A DNA stretch of 64,000 bases, taken from assembly GCF_905220415.1 (NCBI RefSeq), contig NC_059542.1:1116001-1180000 (forward strand). The letters are read 5' to 3'. Source of the DNA: Colias croceus. Its lineage: Eukaryota > Arthropoda > Insecta > Lepidoptera > Pieridae. Positions 51,801 to 61,298 of this stretch are shown here, piece after piece. Under the pieces are notes generated by a model, which did not search any database, was not told the DNA's origin, and worked only from the letters and a program-made list of their open reading frames with translations. Every line of letters begins with the position of its first letter. Positions within the stretch are counted from its first letter, which is position 1. A program made the position numbers and the translations under genes.

Positions 51801-54800
51801 CATTTTACTCATCATGAGTCACTGGTCTGGTTTGACACACGTGGTCATTGAAACGTGTATGTAACTTTTGATGGGTTATTATTCCCTCGACTGTGTTGTG
51901 CGTCGCTTTTGATTTTTACTCGTTTTCTCTCACTGTTTCTGACAGCCTACAAAATTGTGGAACATATATCATCTGCTTTAGTCATCAAATGTGCCAATTA
52001 CGGAGATGTGGCTTCAGAACTTATAATTAAACATGCGATGTCAGAAACGTAATATTTCAAGTGAATGAATTTATTATATTCCCCGTCATAAATCTAATAA
52101 TACCAGAATAAAATTCTGCGTTCGAGATACAGATTTTTTAGTTTTATAATATAATTCTTGGCTTGTAGAAAGAATCTTGCCCTGCTACATCGAGAGCATT
52201 GGGTGGTCTATTTTATTATGTAATATTCATGACTTTCAATCTCAGTTCCACAATGTTTAAGTTGGTGGTTTTACCCATATGTTTTTATAAAATTCCCAAG
52301 GGAAAGTTTACAATTATGAGATCTAAAGTAGATCTTTACTTTAATAATTTATGTAACGCAATTTCTTTTATCTCATTAAGGAAATCGACTTAAATAAACT
52401 TCTCTATTAAATTAAAATGTAAAATTTCATCAAGCTTGCCAACAAATATTGTGCAATCGAATCTTGGCTCATTTACGGTACCTTCACGATCCAGGCGATA
52501 GCATCTCGGAGTATTCAATAGACGTACAACGTAACTTCATTCGTCTCGCTGACTGGTAACCATTATCTTAAATGCTTGCTATTAAACGACACAGCTTTCA
52601 CTCGAGATGGGGAACTGATAAAACCGACAAACGCATTCTCCGCGACAATCGTGGCATCTTGTCGCAAGTTTATTTATTCCCGCCCTGCGACTAATTAGTC
52701 GAGTGGACGTTTATTAATTGTGACACAAGTCCCTGTCAAATGCGACTCGCCTTTTTGCAATCGTGTACTCTCTCAGAGCGCTTGATAAAAGTCGAAAGGC
52801 TTGGGTTAATTTAATTCTATATTTCTCGGTTGAATGTTCTTCAGTAATTCATTTAATTTCGAGCAGTGGAATTGAGTTCGGTTTTTTGCTACAAGCAGTA
52901 AATGCTGTGCCAGTTTGAAGCATTTTTACTTTAAATATTCCTATGCAAATATATTTTTATGAAAACTAGAAGTGGTTTAAGTGTTAATTGATTTTGACTT
53001 TATTTTATTGATAATTGCTTAAAAATAATCTAAGATAATAATACTCCTACGTGCTATTACTCGTTTTAGAAACACTAATTTATTTAAGGTTTTTTGAACT
53101 TCATTCCTCTCAGACTTGTTGTCCTTTATACCATCCTTGCTCGGTAATTTTGTAAACATATAGATACATCTTCTGTTATAAAAATTGCTCATCACATCTA
53201 TATGCCCTTCCAAAAGCTACAACTCTTGTCCATACAACGAATGTAATTAAACGTCAATTCCTATTACCATGTAATCATCACGGTCCAGTGTCCGACATAA
53301 TCCACTCCGGTTTCGCGGTAGAATTGCTAATGTTTCACACCATCTCTCGTTTCCTACAAAGCACTCCGCTAATTACCGTTTGCGGCGAGACATGTATTAA
53401 TTGCAACCAGTGTCGCTCGTAACAGTACCTCGTGTGTACCATTTTCTTAATTAAATGTAATGGCGGTGCGACGGTTCGCGCGTTTTTGTTGTGATTTCGA
53501 GTTGTAAACTGCTTCTTTGTGTCTTGTTATGTTAACAATGAGAGTGTTCATTTCCATTGTATATGAATTATGTTTCTTTATATACCTTTATATGCAATTT
53601 TTTATCAACTTTGTGCTCGAGAACAACATTGCATGGTCTTGTGGGAATTCCTTTGTAAAATACTTTTTCAGAAATTAAACAATTATGTGTTTGAAATCTA
53701 AATCTAATGTTTACTTAATTTTTCTTGTAGCCATAATTAAAAGAAAATTCTCGTACAGAAATAATAAAAAGCATATTAGCAGCACGAAACAGGAAACAGC
53801 AAGTCCTGAAATTAATTCTAAGTACAAAAAACAATTTTCAAGAATATTTTTTGCAGGACATGGCGAACTACAGTTGCGTGGCAGAAAACATAGCTGGCAA
53901 AAGAATTTCCGAGTCCGCCACCCTTACTGTTTATGGTAAGCATTATTTCCTTATGAAGCAATAAATTACACATTTTAATTTCGCATAGGAGCATGCGAGG
54001 AATGCCTTTACGCTTTTTTACGGTAAACGAATGTATATGTAGCAGCACAAGATCTGAAACGCGCAATTGAAAAATTTGCTTCACTACTTCTTATTATTAG
54101 TTTTACTACTTGCTTGTTATAAAAGGTACGTAAGTATAAAATATTTAACACGCGCATATTCAGGTAAATTTGATACAAGATCGAATAATTCTACCAACAC
54201 AGACTGAACAATGAATCTTATAAACTTTAAACTAAACTTTCTTGTTCCCAATTCACTTACAAAAACGCAATCGAATATTAATTTTCTAATTCCTAATCAA
54301 TAGCCATTGTTTCAACCGTTACAATTAGCATACACGCAATACTTCCAAGGTTTCTAATAAAGGTAATTGGTGCAACAGAAATAACTACACCAATTAGCTA
54401 GCTTTGTCCGGAATTCGAACTCCCGCGGATTCGGGAGCTAACCGCGTCATTGTTTTGTCAATTAGAATGCGTTTGTGGATACGGCGGAGCTACGGGACTT
54501 TATTAACGGAATTCAGGATATGCTATGACAAATATCTTGCATATGGATTGTGTGTTTATCAAAAACTAAGCTATAACGGGAAAGAGAGAATTACAAGGAT
54601 CTTTGAATGGCAATTGCCCTTTTGTTGCGGAAATTTTTAACGTGATTCGCATTCGTTTTAATTACCGTCACTATTTTAGGAAAGGATTTTACTTTTTTTT
54701 ATCATAACAGAATATCACATACATTATAGAAATTAAATGGATTTTTCAATACTCCATTTACCATTTAATAAGTACGTCAGTATTTTTTAAATAATTAATT

Positions 54801-57800
54801 CCAACTAAATTTATTATAGTTAATTAGTTAAATTCATTATATTGTCGATTTCAAATTGTGTGTTTGTTTCTAACGCTTCTCCAACTTCGTTTGTGTCATT
54901 CGAGTTGCTTTACAGTTTCTCAGTTAATTAGAAGTCAAACTGTGGTTCGTTATTTGGTGCTCGAAGGTGACTATTGTTAAAGTTGCAGTCGTCATACAAA
55001 TTCGAGTACTCGTCGTTCGAGTTCTCGTAGTTTAGACATGTAATTACTTTCCAAATGTACCTAAGTTCATTAATTTGGATGATGTTTTCTTTTTAAAGAT
55101 TTGTCTATCTTCTCTTTAACAGCTTCTTCTCTTTAATCTCATACAGTTAAACCACAACTATGATTTCTTTGATTCGTAATTATTTCCCATCTTTTATTAA
55201 TTGCTTAACTAACGTTAAAACAACTCTTTAAAATCACTCTCACATCTCCATAACAGTTTTAATATCTATAAAATAAATCTTTTTTAATAAGCATAAAGTC
55301 GCATCTTGAAATTCGGACGTGCCAAGTCATAGGTGTTGATCGCTATCGTAGGCGCCCGCGTGGGCGCAGCTAATGACTCTCCCATGCGCCTGCGCCTATA
55401 ATTGTGAGCCCTTTGATCTTAGCACGGTTATTATATAAGGGTAGTGCGCTAAATGGCATTGAATTGTAGGCTTTAATAATAGTGGTTGGACGCCTTGTTA
55501 GGGACTCAATTGTAAATGCGTAAAGTATGGTACTGCGAAATTGTTACTTGATATAAATTTGTTTTATGTTCGTTAATTTTGATTTAAAACTAAGCGTAGG
55601 CCCGTATACAACTTTTTGAGAAGAACAATAATACTTTACAAATAATAATAATTGTGTATAATCTTTAATAATAATTTGTGTATAATCTTGGAACAAAATT
55701 TCGCTTAAAACGAAGACTTGTTATAATCGATTAACTAACAGAAGAGAACTATTTTTATTTATATTTTATCTTATATTCTAATCAGTGAATATTTTAATAA
55801 TCACAAAGACTATAAATAAGCCCTAAGAACCTTAACAATCTTCATGGCTTTCATGATTAAAATAAAAACTTTTATACCTGCCCTTTCCACGAGTATGTAA
55901 AAATTAAAACACAGCTTGTTTGTTATTGTGTCACGCAACCCTTTTGATGGATCGTTTGTTTAAAATTTCATGAACATTATTAATTGGCTTGTAACTGGGA
56001 ATTAAAAATATATGCGACGGCATATTGAGTGAGGCGTCCAGACATTTTTGAATGTGCAATCTGTTAAAATTGTTATTTTCGATGAAGCAAGGTATTGCGA
56101 ATTGTATTTATGTTATTTGCTGATTTTTCTTCTCCCGTCTTAGCTTTCATTGCATATTTTTGTGATAAAATTTTTCACATGTGGGCTCAACTTAAGTAGT
56201 CATAGAAAAAAATGTACTAAAAAAAGTCGTGTGGCACTCGGGGACTGCCGCGGTAAAGCTAATGCTTGCTATGCCTTCAAGCCACACCTCCGCCCGTCGG
56301 AGTGGGGAGCGTGAGGTTTTTTCGTTACGGAATTTCTCGATTCGGTTCCCACGCTCAAGGCCCGCGATAGAAGCTATGCAATAGCTTAATAAATTATTAT
56401 TCCAATTCAATGTTATCGACCAAAGCTTATAACAGAGTAAATTCAAAACCATATCAGGGTTCAGTTGAAATATTTCATAAATGCAAACAATTCCTAACTT
56501 TCGGTTATAAATCACCATAATTGGAAAATACCTCTATTAAATAAAATGATTACGTATTATAGCGAACATTTACGTCTTAAACCTTTCAATAAGCTCTTAA
56601 ATTAAGCGATATTAAAATTCTATAAAAATTTCACTTCAATTTGAAACCCATTACCGCATTAAAGTTTATATACGCGTATAAATTACGTTATTTTAACGAC
56701 GTTAAATATAAAATGAAATCATTTTACGAGGATTCTCCAAGATTACTAGCCGCCTGGTGCATTAAATAAATACCACGGTTAATTGATTTTAACAATCCAT
56801 TACTGTAATGTGAGCATGAGGGTTTTATTGGATACGCATAAAATTTTGGTTCCCTCCAACCGGTATTGTAGTCTCACTATAGCATTATCTATGGATAAAG
56901 TCGAATGAGTTGATAGCGTATCAAAGTAGTAACAATATCCTGATTTAAGAGCAGGATAAAAGATTATAGCTAACTCATTATGCATAAGCAAGTACCTAGG
57001 TATCAAAGCACCATCTAGGTATATTAAAAATGAATAAATTTAGTTCACCAACATATTTATAAAATATGAAAATTATAATTATAGCTCTGAAACAAAGACA
57101 TTTAGCGACATACGCAACTTCGAATCTCGCTTCACAATAATTTTGTAACAATTATTAACATAGTTTCTACAAAAAAACAGATCCAAATTAACCCCTATTA
57201 TAAACCAGATACATTAAAACTACACGTGTCCACGATATAAACATATTTATAATCATTACATATACCGTTTAACTGTAATAGACCAATGAAATTTTACGCG
57301 CTATGGGCGGCAATATCAATGGTAACTCGAAATTGCCTTAGTTTTTATTCACATTACCCATGTAAATGGATATTGGTTATTACTGTTGAATATGGTAATT
57401 CTTAATGATTTTATTTCGGCGGATAAATCTGGATTTGTGATATTTAGTTTAATTTTGTTTTGTATTGTTATTGAAGTATCGATACTCGATCAGTTCAAAT
57501 AGTATAAAAAGATACAGCGTGTGTGCCGAGCACGTGTCAGAAGTTAAAATTCTTTGGCAAGGTTTAAATATACCAAAATCGTTGCCACTCCACGACGCCA
57601 CCTTAAAATTTTACTCTCAACGAACATCATAAATGTGTGTATCAATAAATAGGTACAGTATTTTTTTTTTATTTAGCCTACATATTCGGTTTTATTATTA
57701 AAAAGTTTAGTGTCTTCTTATGGGGTAATACATGTGTTTTTTTTTTAATTTTTACTACCTACTTGAAACAATCCAAATTGAAACCTTAATCTACCTAAAA

Positions 57801-60800
57801 AATGAAATCCCAAAGTATATCACTTAACTAAAAGTTAATAATTAATCTACTTACACGTTATATGTATTTCACTATATACTAAGCATAAGTTTTTACGATA
57901 ACAGCTAGGGTTACCACTTAAAAGTTTAGCGTGGTAACTTGCCGCCTCCAGAGATATTACGAGCTTGGTTTAGTATGTCGCCTGTCATTATCTCGCATAT
58001 TGCTAGTGTAAACCATTATACTGGCGTTAAACCCTGTGGTTAAACCTCTTGGGAATTTTATTTAGTTTAGCTCGTACAGATTGCATGATGACAGTTGAAT
58101 TGACAACATTTCATTTTTTATAAGGCCACGAAAGAAAAAAACCGTTTCTTTATTTTGCTCTTGCGATTACAGAATAAAATTTATTTCATTTTTTAATCGC
58201 ATATTTTAAGAGAAATTAAATAAAAACGATAAATGTGATGATGACGTCATACATACGGAGGAACAAAAATGCGCCTTAGCCTAATTTAAAAAAAGTAAAA
58301 AAAAAAATTATCACTGACATTTACAGGGTATGGCATGTGTCAAATTACATATTATTGTCATTTTTGTGAATTATTCATGTCAACAAACTTTTAAATCGTG
58401 TTTTTGTGTTTTGGTTTTCTAATTTAATCTCATTAGCGTGATGTTTGTTGGATTGGATTTGGACCAATTTATTTATACTATACAAATAGTGCCTATAGTG
58501 TTCATAATTTTCTTGAAATAAAAGACTTTGTTTACTTACTAAAAGTTTTATTTATTTAACACTTTCCAACGTTTTTGGGATACTATATTTGTTTCCCAGA
58601 AATTTTCAGCACCCCTTAACAAATCCTGCATAAAGTCAACATCATCAGTACTTGTGAATAAGTTTCTTTTGTTCAAAATTTGGATCAGAAAATAACAAAT
58701 AACAATGTAAACAAAGTTTGACGAATCAAAGTGACAAATGTGCCATAATGTCAACTGTCAAGATTTTTTTTTAATTTTAACTAGGTATGTGACAAAGGAA
58801 AAAATGTATTCCTCCGTATGTATGACGTCATTTGGCGCTTACGACATTTTAGAATGAGACTTTAAAACTCAAAAAGATGAATGAAAACTTCAATATTTAT
58901 AAAAAGAAAAAAATACATGTATCATAATTTTTGATCTAGTTTTCATTAAAATAAAAAAATAAGTAGCTTAAAATTTTGAAATGTTGTCAATTGCGAAAGT
59001 TTTGAACATTTATATAGGGTGTCCCACTGTTGGTATACTAAGCTCAAAGGAGGTTATAGTTTTGCATACGCTGAGTTCGTAAAAATACTTATAAAATTTC
59101 AGACGCATTTTTTTTTCAAAAACATGAATTCTCAAAACTCTATGTGTACACCCGCATAACAAGCAACCCGTCCAACTTTGCCACCAGCACGTGAGCTATC
59201 GTTTAAGATTATGTTTTCATAGACAAAATTCTCACATTAGCGAAGCGGTATATGCCGGCTGCACCATGCTAGAGAAGAAAACGGATTTTCAGGAAAAATT
59301 TATCAAAAAAATTTTGAGTGCATGCAAAACTACAAGTCGCTTCGCGCTTAGTATACCAATAGTTGGACACCTGTATATTGGTTTATGGTATATTTGGCAT
59401 AAATTCCTTCATCGTATTGGCTGTAAATTCTTTCATCGTACCTATAGTCCCAAAATACTTACATTTATCTTGCAAATCACAATACGGTCATCAATTCTAA
59501 TAGTCCTTGCATGTGGCATGTGAAATTGGCTCTAACGATCATTATGATGTAATTTGCGTATCGATGTAACGCTTTTGAAAAACGTTCCAAATGGTTATGA
59601 AAATGAATGCAATGGTTATGGTAATGGGTTGTGGGGAATCGCTTTCTTGCTTGCCATATGTTTTGGTGTTTGATAATTTGCTTTGTTTGTTTGGAAGCTT
59701 AATTTGAATTGCTTTCGAATCGTTTGCGGTTAGGTTAAGTTAGGTTAGGTTAAATTTTCTTTATGATTCATTGCAATCTGGCTTGCTATTATTTGCTGTT
59801 TATCTTTTTAAAGTATTGCGAAACAGAAACGAAACCATTTGCAGTCTGATTAATTGATAATATTGATGGAATCATAATATTATATAATTTTTATTAATTA
59901 ATGATAAACTATCAATATTTATGACTGTTAACATTTTCCAAACGCAATAATTATGTTAAATGTTCTTTTAAACGCTAATATAATTATTTTATGCAACCAT
60001 CATGCCTCATAGCAACTACACATAAAACCTTTTGTTTCATTTAATACATAATGCGTTTTATGCCGTGCCTAGGCAAAAAGGACATTTTCCTGACCTAGCG
60101 GTAACAAGTGTAGTTAAATAGGTCTAACCAGGTCATTTAGGTAACACGCGAGTTAGCATGACTAAATTGTGTACGATTTCGAAAAAAGATATAGAAACGC
60201 GTGCTGGCGAGGCGACTTTTAATTAAAATTTTACAGCTTCATTTACGTACTGTTTTTGTATTGTTCGTTTCCCCGGACTAATGAATTTTGACGTCCATGA
60301 TATGACATATGAGAAAGGAAGTTTTGTGTTTTTACGTTTGAATCTGGACATATTTGGAGATTAATAAAATCTTGGACAAGGATTTAGGTTATGCTGAAAA
60401 CAAAACTTTATAGGATAAAATTTGGGGATAGAACTACCTATAACAATGTACCAAGTGTATTACGTGCCATTTAATATCAAGACGAAGATCAAAACAAAAC
60501 ATGCGTAAACTTACGAGACACAAAAAGTAATTTTGAACTGATTTTAATGTCCCCAAATATGGTAACATAGCGGGTGGTATGATCCCAAAAAGTCGCCATA
60601 AAGTTGGAACTTTATTGGTTCAATTACGGTGACAGTCGAGATGTTTTGCCTTGTGTAAATACGCCGGTGTCTTTTTGTATCGTAAAATATAATTAAGTCA
60701 GTTAATAACAGAGATGTGTGGGCTTTTTTAGAGCTTGTTGACTATATTTAAAATATAGTAGCATATCATTTTGTATACTGTTTGACATGCGTGGTTTTAG

Positions 60801-61298
60801 CGTTGTTTGAAAATAGATGTCATAAATATGAAGATGAAGAAACATTTTAATAACATTGAGGACGAAAATAAATCAATGTCATGTTTTTATTTTTTGTTTG
60901 GTGTAGATTTTTATGCATAGGTATTAATAGTGATGTGGTGAACATAATTTCTATTAGATAGTAGTTGATAATCAATAAGACGAATTGAAAAATTCACACG
61001 TCGTTCACAACAGATATTAAAGAGACGTTCAATTATGTTTGTATGTTCTTAATTTTTAAATGAATGTTTGTATGTTCGTTGTCAAATATACTTGTTCTTC
61101 TTATTAAATCTTTTTTCTTTCTCACAGTAAACGGTGGCTGGAGCGCCTGGGGCGCCTGGACGCAATGCAGATGCAACGGGCGGGCCTCAGGGCAGCGCCG
61201 CACCAGGACCTGCACGGAGCCCCACCCGCTGAACGGCGGAGCCCCCTGCCAGGGCCAGAGCGTTCAGAAGACGTCTGAATGCGTGTTATGTCAGAGTG
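27820..61298 (+). CDS. unc-5: unc-5 netrin receptor (UNC5), N-terminal half, five coding exons, 3' end beyond window
   Basis: UNC5 is a single-pass receptor for netrin that mediates axon repulsion and cell guidance. Joining 27820-27880, 37395-37961, 50251-50450, 53857-53935 and 61128-61298 gives one open frame of 359 residues with every junction GT/AG and in phase. Seen in order: signal peptide (1-17), acidic low-complexity linker (18-109), Ig1 (110-209), Ig2 (210-302) and thrombospondin type-1 repeat 1 (303-359). Family signatures are LPMFLLEP..AYVVRNKP at the Ig1 start, the CHAWSSRG F-strand, NVLISAEGNLLISRA and NYSCVAENIAGKR in Ig2, and VNGGWSAWGAWTQC opening the TSP1 repeat. The domain order and exon boundaries fit UNC5 rather than generic Ig-TSP proteins such as hemicentin. 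The remaining ectodomain, transmembrane and cytoplasmic ZU5-UPA-death domains are not in the window. Expression pattern cannot be read from the sequence. Confidence 0.95.
27881..30276 (+). other. unc-5 intron, 5' part
   Basis: The intron begins GTGAGT. Several frames of 60-121 codons (for example 28657-29022 on the minus strand and 29349-29534) have no family signature and no splice context. No transposon ends were found before the hAT element. Confidence 0.55.
30277..31508 (-). mobile_element. hAT-superfamily transposon, 1216 bp, internally deleted, with 8-bp target duplication
   Basis: The element proper is 30285-31500. The terminal inverted repeats CAGAGGCGGCTCG / CGAGCCGCCTCTG are perfect over 13 bp, and further inward resemblance includes GGGTGTTCACT against the complement of GGGAGTTCACT. 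It is flanked by GGTACTAG at 30277-30284 and again at 31501-31508, the 8-bp duplication diagnostic of hAT. It encodes only the N-terminal part of a transposase (30377-30941, minus), far short of a complete one. Confidence 0.93.
30377..30941 (-). pseudogene. broken hAT transposase N-terminal fragment (TTF-type zinc finger)
   Basis: The minus-strand frame from 30941 (MSVKMDNYNVAF...) to 30588 contains TPWLCGCDEHESNKIFCFPC followed by LLF and W.xTGVDDLAHL..KMKKHSQS. This is the zinc-finger and KKHxxSxxH pattern of ZMYM/TTF-type hAT transposases. A stop and frame change at about 30583-30590 interrupt it. It continues in another frame (30580-30377) as LNELQLASIERQDIR and ENRHILRRLNRL, the family's usual region just before the catalytic core. 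The DDE/RNase H-like core and dimerisation domain are absent, so it cannot be active. Confidence 0.75.
31509..37394 (+). other. unc-5 intron, 3' part
   Basis: Mostly AT-rich with no recognised genes. A GC-richer patch at 36830-37050 lies a few hundred bases before the Ig1 exon. TGATTCAAGCT is tandemly doubled at about 36111-36131. (TATC)n occurs at 33475-33486. Frames at 33568-33765, 35994-36236 and 36679-37153 show no domain. Confidence 0.5.
37395..37961 (+). CDS. unc-5: unc-5 exon: acidic linker and Ig domain 1
   Basis: The acceptor is TTGTTTCAG and the donor is GCAT|GTGAGT. It encodes residues 21-209 plus one base. Residues 21-109 are Pro-rich, then strongly acidic and His-containing (about 68-92), and probably unstructured. 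Ig1 spans about 110-209, with the B-strand Cys at 131, the F-strand Cys at 188 and additional Cys at 143, 170 and 190, and the conserved CxCxAWSS ending of UNC5 Ig1. There is a possible N-glycosylation site at N171 (NVT), at the place where UNC5 proteins have a similar NVS. Codon use is AT-leaning, unlike the TSP1 exon. Confidence 0.93.
37962..39020 (+). other. unc-5 intron, 5' part, no feature
   Basis: The intron begins GTGAGT. AT-rich, with no element recognised before 39021. Confidence 0.55.
39021..40648. mobile_element. TA-flanked inverted-repeat DNA element, 1624 bp, with internal copies of its terminal motif
   Basis: The element proper is 39023-40646, flanked by TA on both sides (39021-39022 and 40647-40648). 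The left end ACGTAATGGCACCGAATACC and the complement of the right end ACGTAACGGCACCGGTTTCC match over about 25 bp with four mismatches. The TTCCGACC core of the terminal repeat recurs inside near 39240, 39271, 39293, 39832 and 40200 (there as a local palindrome CCGACCGATTCGGTCGG). No transposase is visible. A Helitron sits inside near 39300-39504. The ends resemble those of 45555-47001. Confidence 0.75.
39300..39504 (+). mobile_element. Helitron-like fragment nested in the TA-flanked element
   Basis: The 3' end is clear: CACGGGCGAAGCCGGGGCGG then CTAG at 39501-39504 and T39505. It contains GTGGACCGATTTCGATAATTC, a common internal word of lepidopteran Helitrons. The 5' end is uncertain because no good A|TC start was identified. 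Confidence 0.6.
40649..41330 (+). other. unc-5 intron, no feature
   Basis: AT-rich sequence without recognisable elements. Confidence 0.5.
41331..41509 (-). mobile_element. Helitron-like non-autonomous element, 179 bp
   Basis: Minus strand: A|TCTATACTATAATATTATAA at 41509 to CTAG|T at 41334-41331, with the end hairpin CGCGGGTAAAACCGCG just before CTAG. The flanks T41510 and A41330 fit. No coding capacity. Confidence 0.82.
41881..42345 (-). mobile_element. Helitron-like non-autonomous element, about 465 bp, intact reference copy
   Basis: Minus strand: it starts around 42342-42345 (TC...TATACATATAATAAATC) and ends CTAG at 41884-41881 with flank A41880 (T on the minus strand). It holds a (TCTG)n-type tract (42196-42218), GTTCGATTTCGATGAAACTTG, a GTATAATTATAC palindrome and the terminal hairpin CCGCG/CGCGG. 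It aligns end to end with the split element 19316-19677 plus 23687-23817. An overlapping minus-strand frame is not a gene. Confidence 0.82.
42346..44637 (+). other. unc-5 intron, no gene seen
   Basis: AT-rich with a few GC-richer patches (43270-43400 and 43790-43930) without recognised motifs. Confidence 0.5.
44638..44859. mobile_element. MITE, 218 bp, TA-flanked with long inverted repeats
   Basis: The element proper is 44640-44857. The left arm (CTGGTTGCAGAGCTTGACCG then ACCATCAGTGCGTA) and the right arm are reverse complements over about 34 bp starting two bases in. TA flanks both ends. The middle is GC-richer (GATACGCATC, ACGCGTGCGTATCG). No coding capacity; the two short open frames over it are artefacts. 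TA duplication suggests Tc1/mariner-type mobilisation, but the superfamily is not proven. Confidence 0.8.
44860..45552 (+). other. unc-5 intron, no gene seen
   Basis: AT-rich. A moderately GC-rich patch occurs at 45330-45405 (GGCGCCGCCGCG). A hairpin of 11-bp arms is at about 45031-45059. Confidence 0.5.
45553..47003. mobile_element. TA-flanked inverted-repeat DNA element, 1447 bp, with arrays of its terminal motif
   Basis: The element proper is 45555-47001, flanked by TA at 45553-45554 and 47002-47003. The left end AGGTAAAGGCTCCTAATACG and the complement of the right end AGGTAAAAGCACCTAATACG match over about 26 bp with three mismatches. The core CCTAATACGGNGGTA or close variants occurs at 45566, 45594, 46000, 46397 and 46452 (forward) and at 45964, 46736, 46756, 46786 and 46976 (reverse). 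Forward copies dominate the left side and reverse copies the right. No transposase frame is visible. The layout suggests multiple transposase-binding sites; superfamily unassigned. Confidence 0.8.
47004..50250 (+). other. unc-5 intron, 3' part
   Basis: AT-rich apart from the duplicated block at 48414-49018 and a GC-richer patch at 47620-47920. A 13-base A run lies at about 48188. A 131-codon minus-strand frame (49407-49802) has no domain and is taken as chance. Confidence 0.5.
48414..49018 (+). repeat. pair of related about 95-bp blocks, 510 bp apart
   Basis: 48414-48510 and 48923-49018 share GTGATGTGTTTGTTCGG, TGACAACCTTTGTGG, CCATTACTCCGG and ATAAATCTGxCGCACGC, with scattered substitutions. 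They are GC-richer than their surroundings and do not look like the transposon families seen elsewhere here. They do not code in a common frame. Confidence 0.8.
50251..50450 (+). CDS. unc-5: unc-5 exon: first part of Ig domain 2
   Basis: The acceptor is TTGTCCACCAG and the donor is CTCCAG|GTAATA. The first two bases complete Tyr210 with the previous exon. Residues 210-276 read AYLKKQF, then SLRCTPP with the B-strand Cys at 234, a Pro/Ala-rich turn, the Ig tryptophan at 247 (VSWLKHG) and NVLISAEGNLLISRA. The exon ends in phase 0 after LQ, the position where UNC5 Ig2 is split here before the DxANYxC F-strand. Confidence 0.93.
50451..53856 (+). other. unc-5 intron within Ig2
   Basis: The intron starts GTAATA. 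No transposon ends were recognised. Blocks at 52480-52760 and 53265-53480 are GC-richer, unique-looking and contain homeodomain-type TAATTA words; they are possible regulatory sequence, unproven. Short frames have no domain. Confidence 0.5.
53857..53935 (+). CDS. unc-5: unc-5 exon: second part of Ig domain 2
   Basis: This is a short 79-nt exon with acceptor TTTTTTGCAG and donor TATG|GTAAGC. It encodes residues 277-302 plus one base: DMANYSCVAENIAGKRISES followed by ATLTVY. The YxC motif supplies the F-strand Cys (283) pairing with C234. N280-Y-S is a potential N-glycosylation sequon. Phase 1 at the end joins the TSP1 exon to restore Val303. Confidence 0.92.
53936..56199 (+). other. unc-5 intron between Ig2 and TSP1, 5' part
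   Basis: The intron starts GTAAGC. Mostly AT-rich. A GC-rich unique-looking patch at 55310-55440 includes GGCGCCCGCGTGGGCGCAG. A B-box-like AGTTCGAATTCC (minus, 54420-54409) was not supported by a full tRNA-like body. Confidence 0.5.
56200..56385. repeat. GC-rich dispersed repeat of unknown class
   Basis: The segment with AAAGTCGTGTGGCACTCGGG, GACTGCCGCGGTAAAGC, AGTGGGGAGCGTGAGG and TTCGTTACGGAATTTCTCG stands out as GC-rich in an AT-rich intron. I recognise its wording as that of a repeat dispersed in lepidopteran genomes, but cannot assign class, strand or exact ends. The 108-codon minus-strand frame over it is not supported as a gene. Confidence 0.45.
56386..58097 (+). other. unc-5 intron, no gene seen
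   Basis: AT-rich sequence; no element or gene recognised. Confidence 0.5.
58098..58992. mobile_element. inverted-repeat element, about 895 bp, with outer and inner arms
   Basis: The outer arms AATTGACAACATTTCA (58098-58113) and its exact complement (58977-58992) bracket the segment. Inner arms at 58242-58263 and 58809-58830 are perfect over 22 bp and begin with the palindromic TGACGTCA (CRE-like) followed by TACATACGG. GCGCC words lie just outside and inside the inner arms. No transposase frame was found, and no target duplication could be identified, so the true ends may lie slightly elsewhere. Confidence 0.6.
58993..61127 (+). other. unc-5 intron, 3' part
   Basis: GGGTGTCCCACTG at 59019 resembles wording seen near some dispersed repeats. 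A 110-codon frame at 59191-59523 shows no domain. A short TTAGGTTAAGTTAGG-type tract occurs at 59729-59752. The intron ends in TTTCTTTCTCACAG. Confidence 0.5.
59729..59752 (+). repeat. short interstitial telomere-like tract
   Basis: GTTAGGTTAAGTTAGGTTAG is an imperfect run of the insect telomere unit TTAGG, with extra T/A. It is too short to imply a former chromosome end. Confidence 0.5.
61128..61298 (+). CDS. unc-5: unc-5 exon: thrombospondin type-1 repeat 1
   Basis: The acceptor is TCTTTCTCACAG and the donor is AGTG|GTCAGT. It encodes residues 303-359: VNGGWSAWGAWTQC with the W-x2-W-x2-W C-mannosylation pattern, six Cys (316, 318, 331, 343, 354, 357), and the UNC5-typical PHPLNGGAPCQGQSVQKT. 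The usual CSxxCGxG segment is shortened to QCRCNGRASG. This exon is far more GC-rich than the other coding exons and the surrounding introns. It ends in phase 1, so at least one more exon follows outside the window. Confidence 0.93.

Noticed and set aside
54404..54440. tRNA-like B box AGTTCGAATTCC on the minus strand
   Set aside because: No matching acceptor stem, A box spacing or SINE body was found.
59191..59523. 110-codon plus-strand frame downstream of GGGTGTCCCACTG wording
   Set aside because: No domain recognised. The neighbouring phrase is suggestive of a dispersed repeat but not enough to assign a retroelement.
59729..59752. TTAGG-like repeats as a sign of a former telomere or fusion point
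   Set aside because: Only a few imperfect units; such tracts occur by chance in AT-rich introns.
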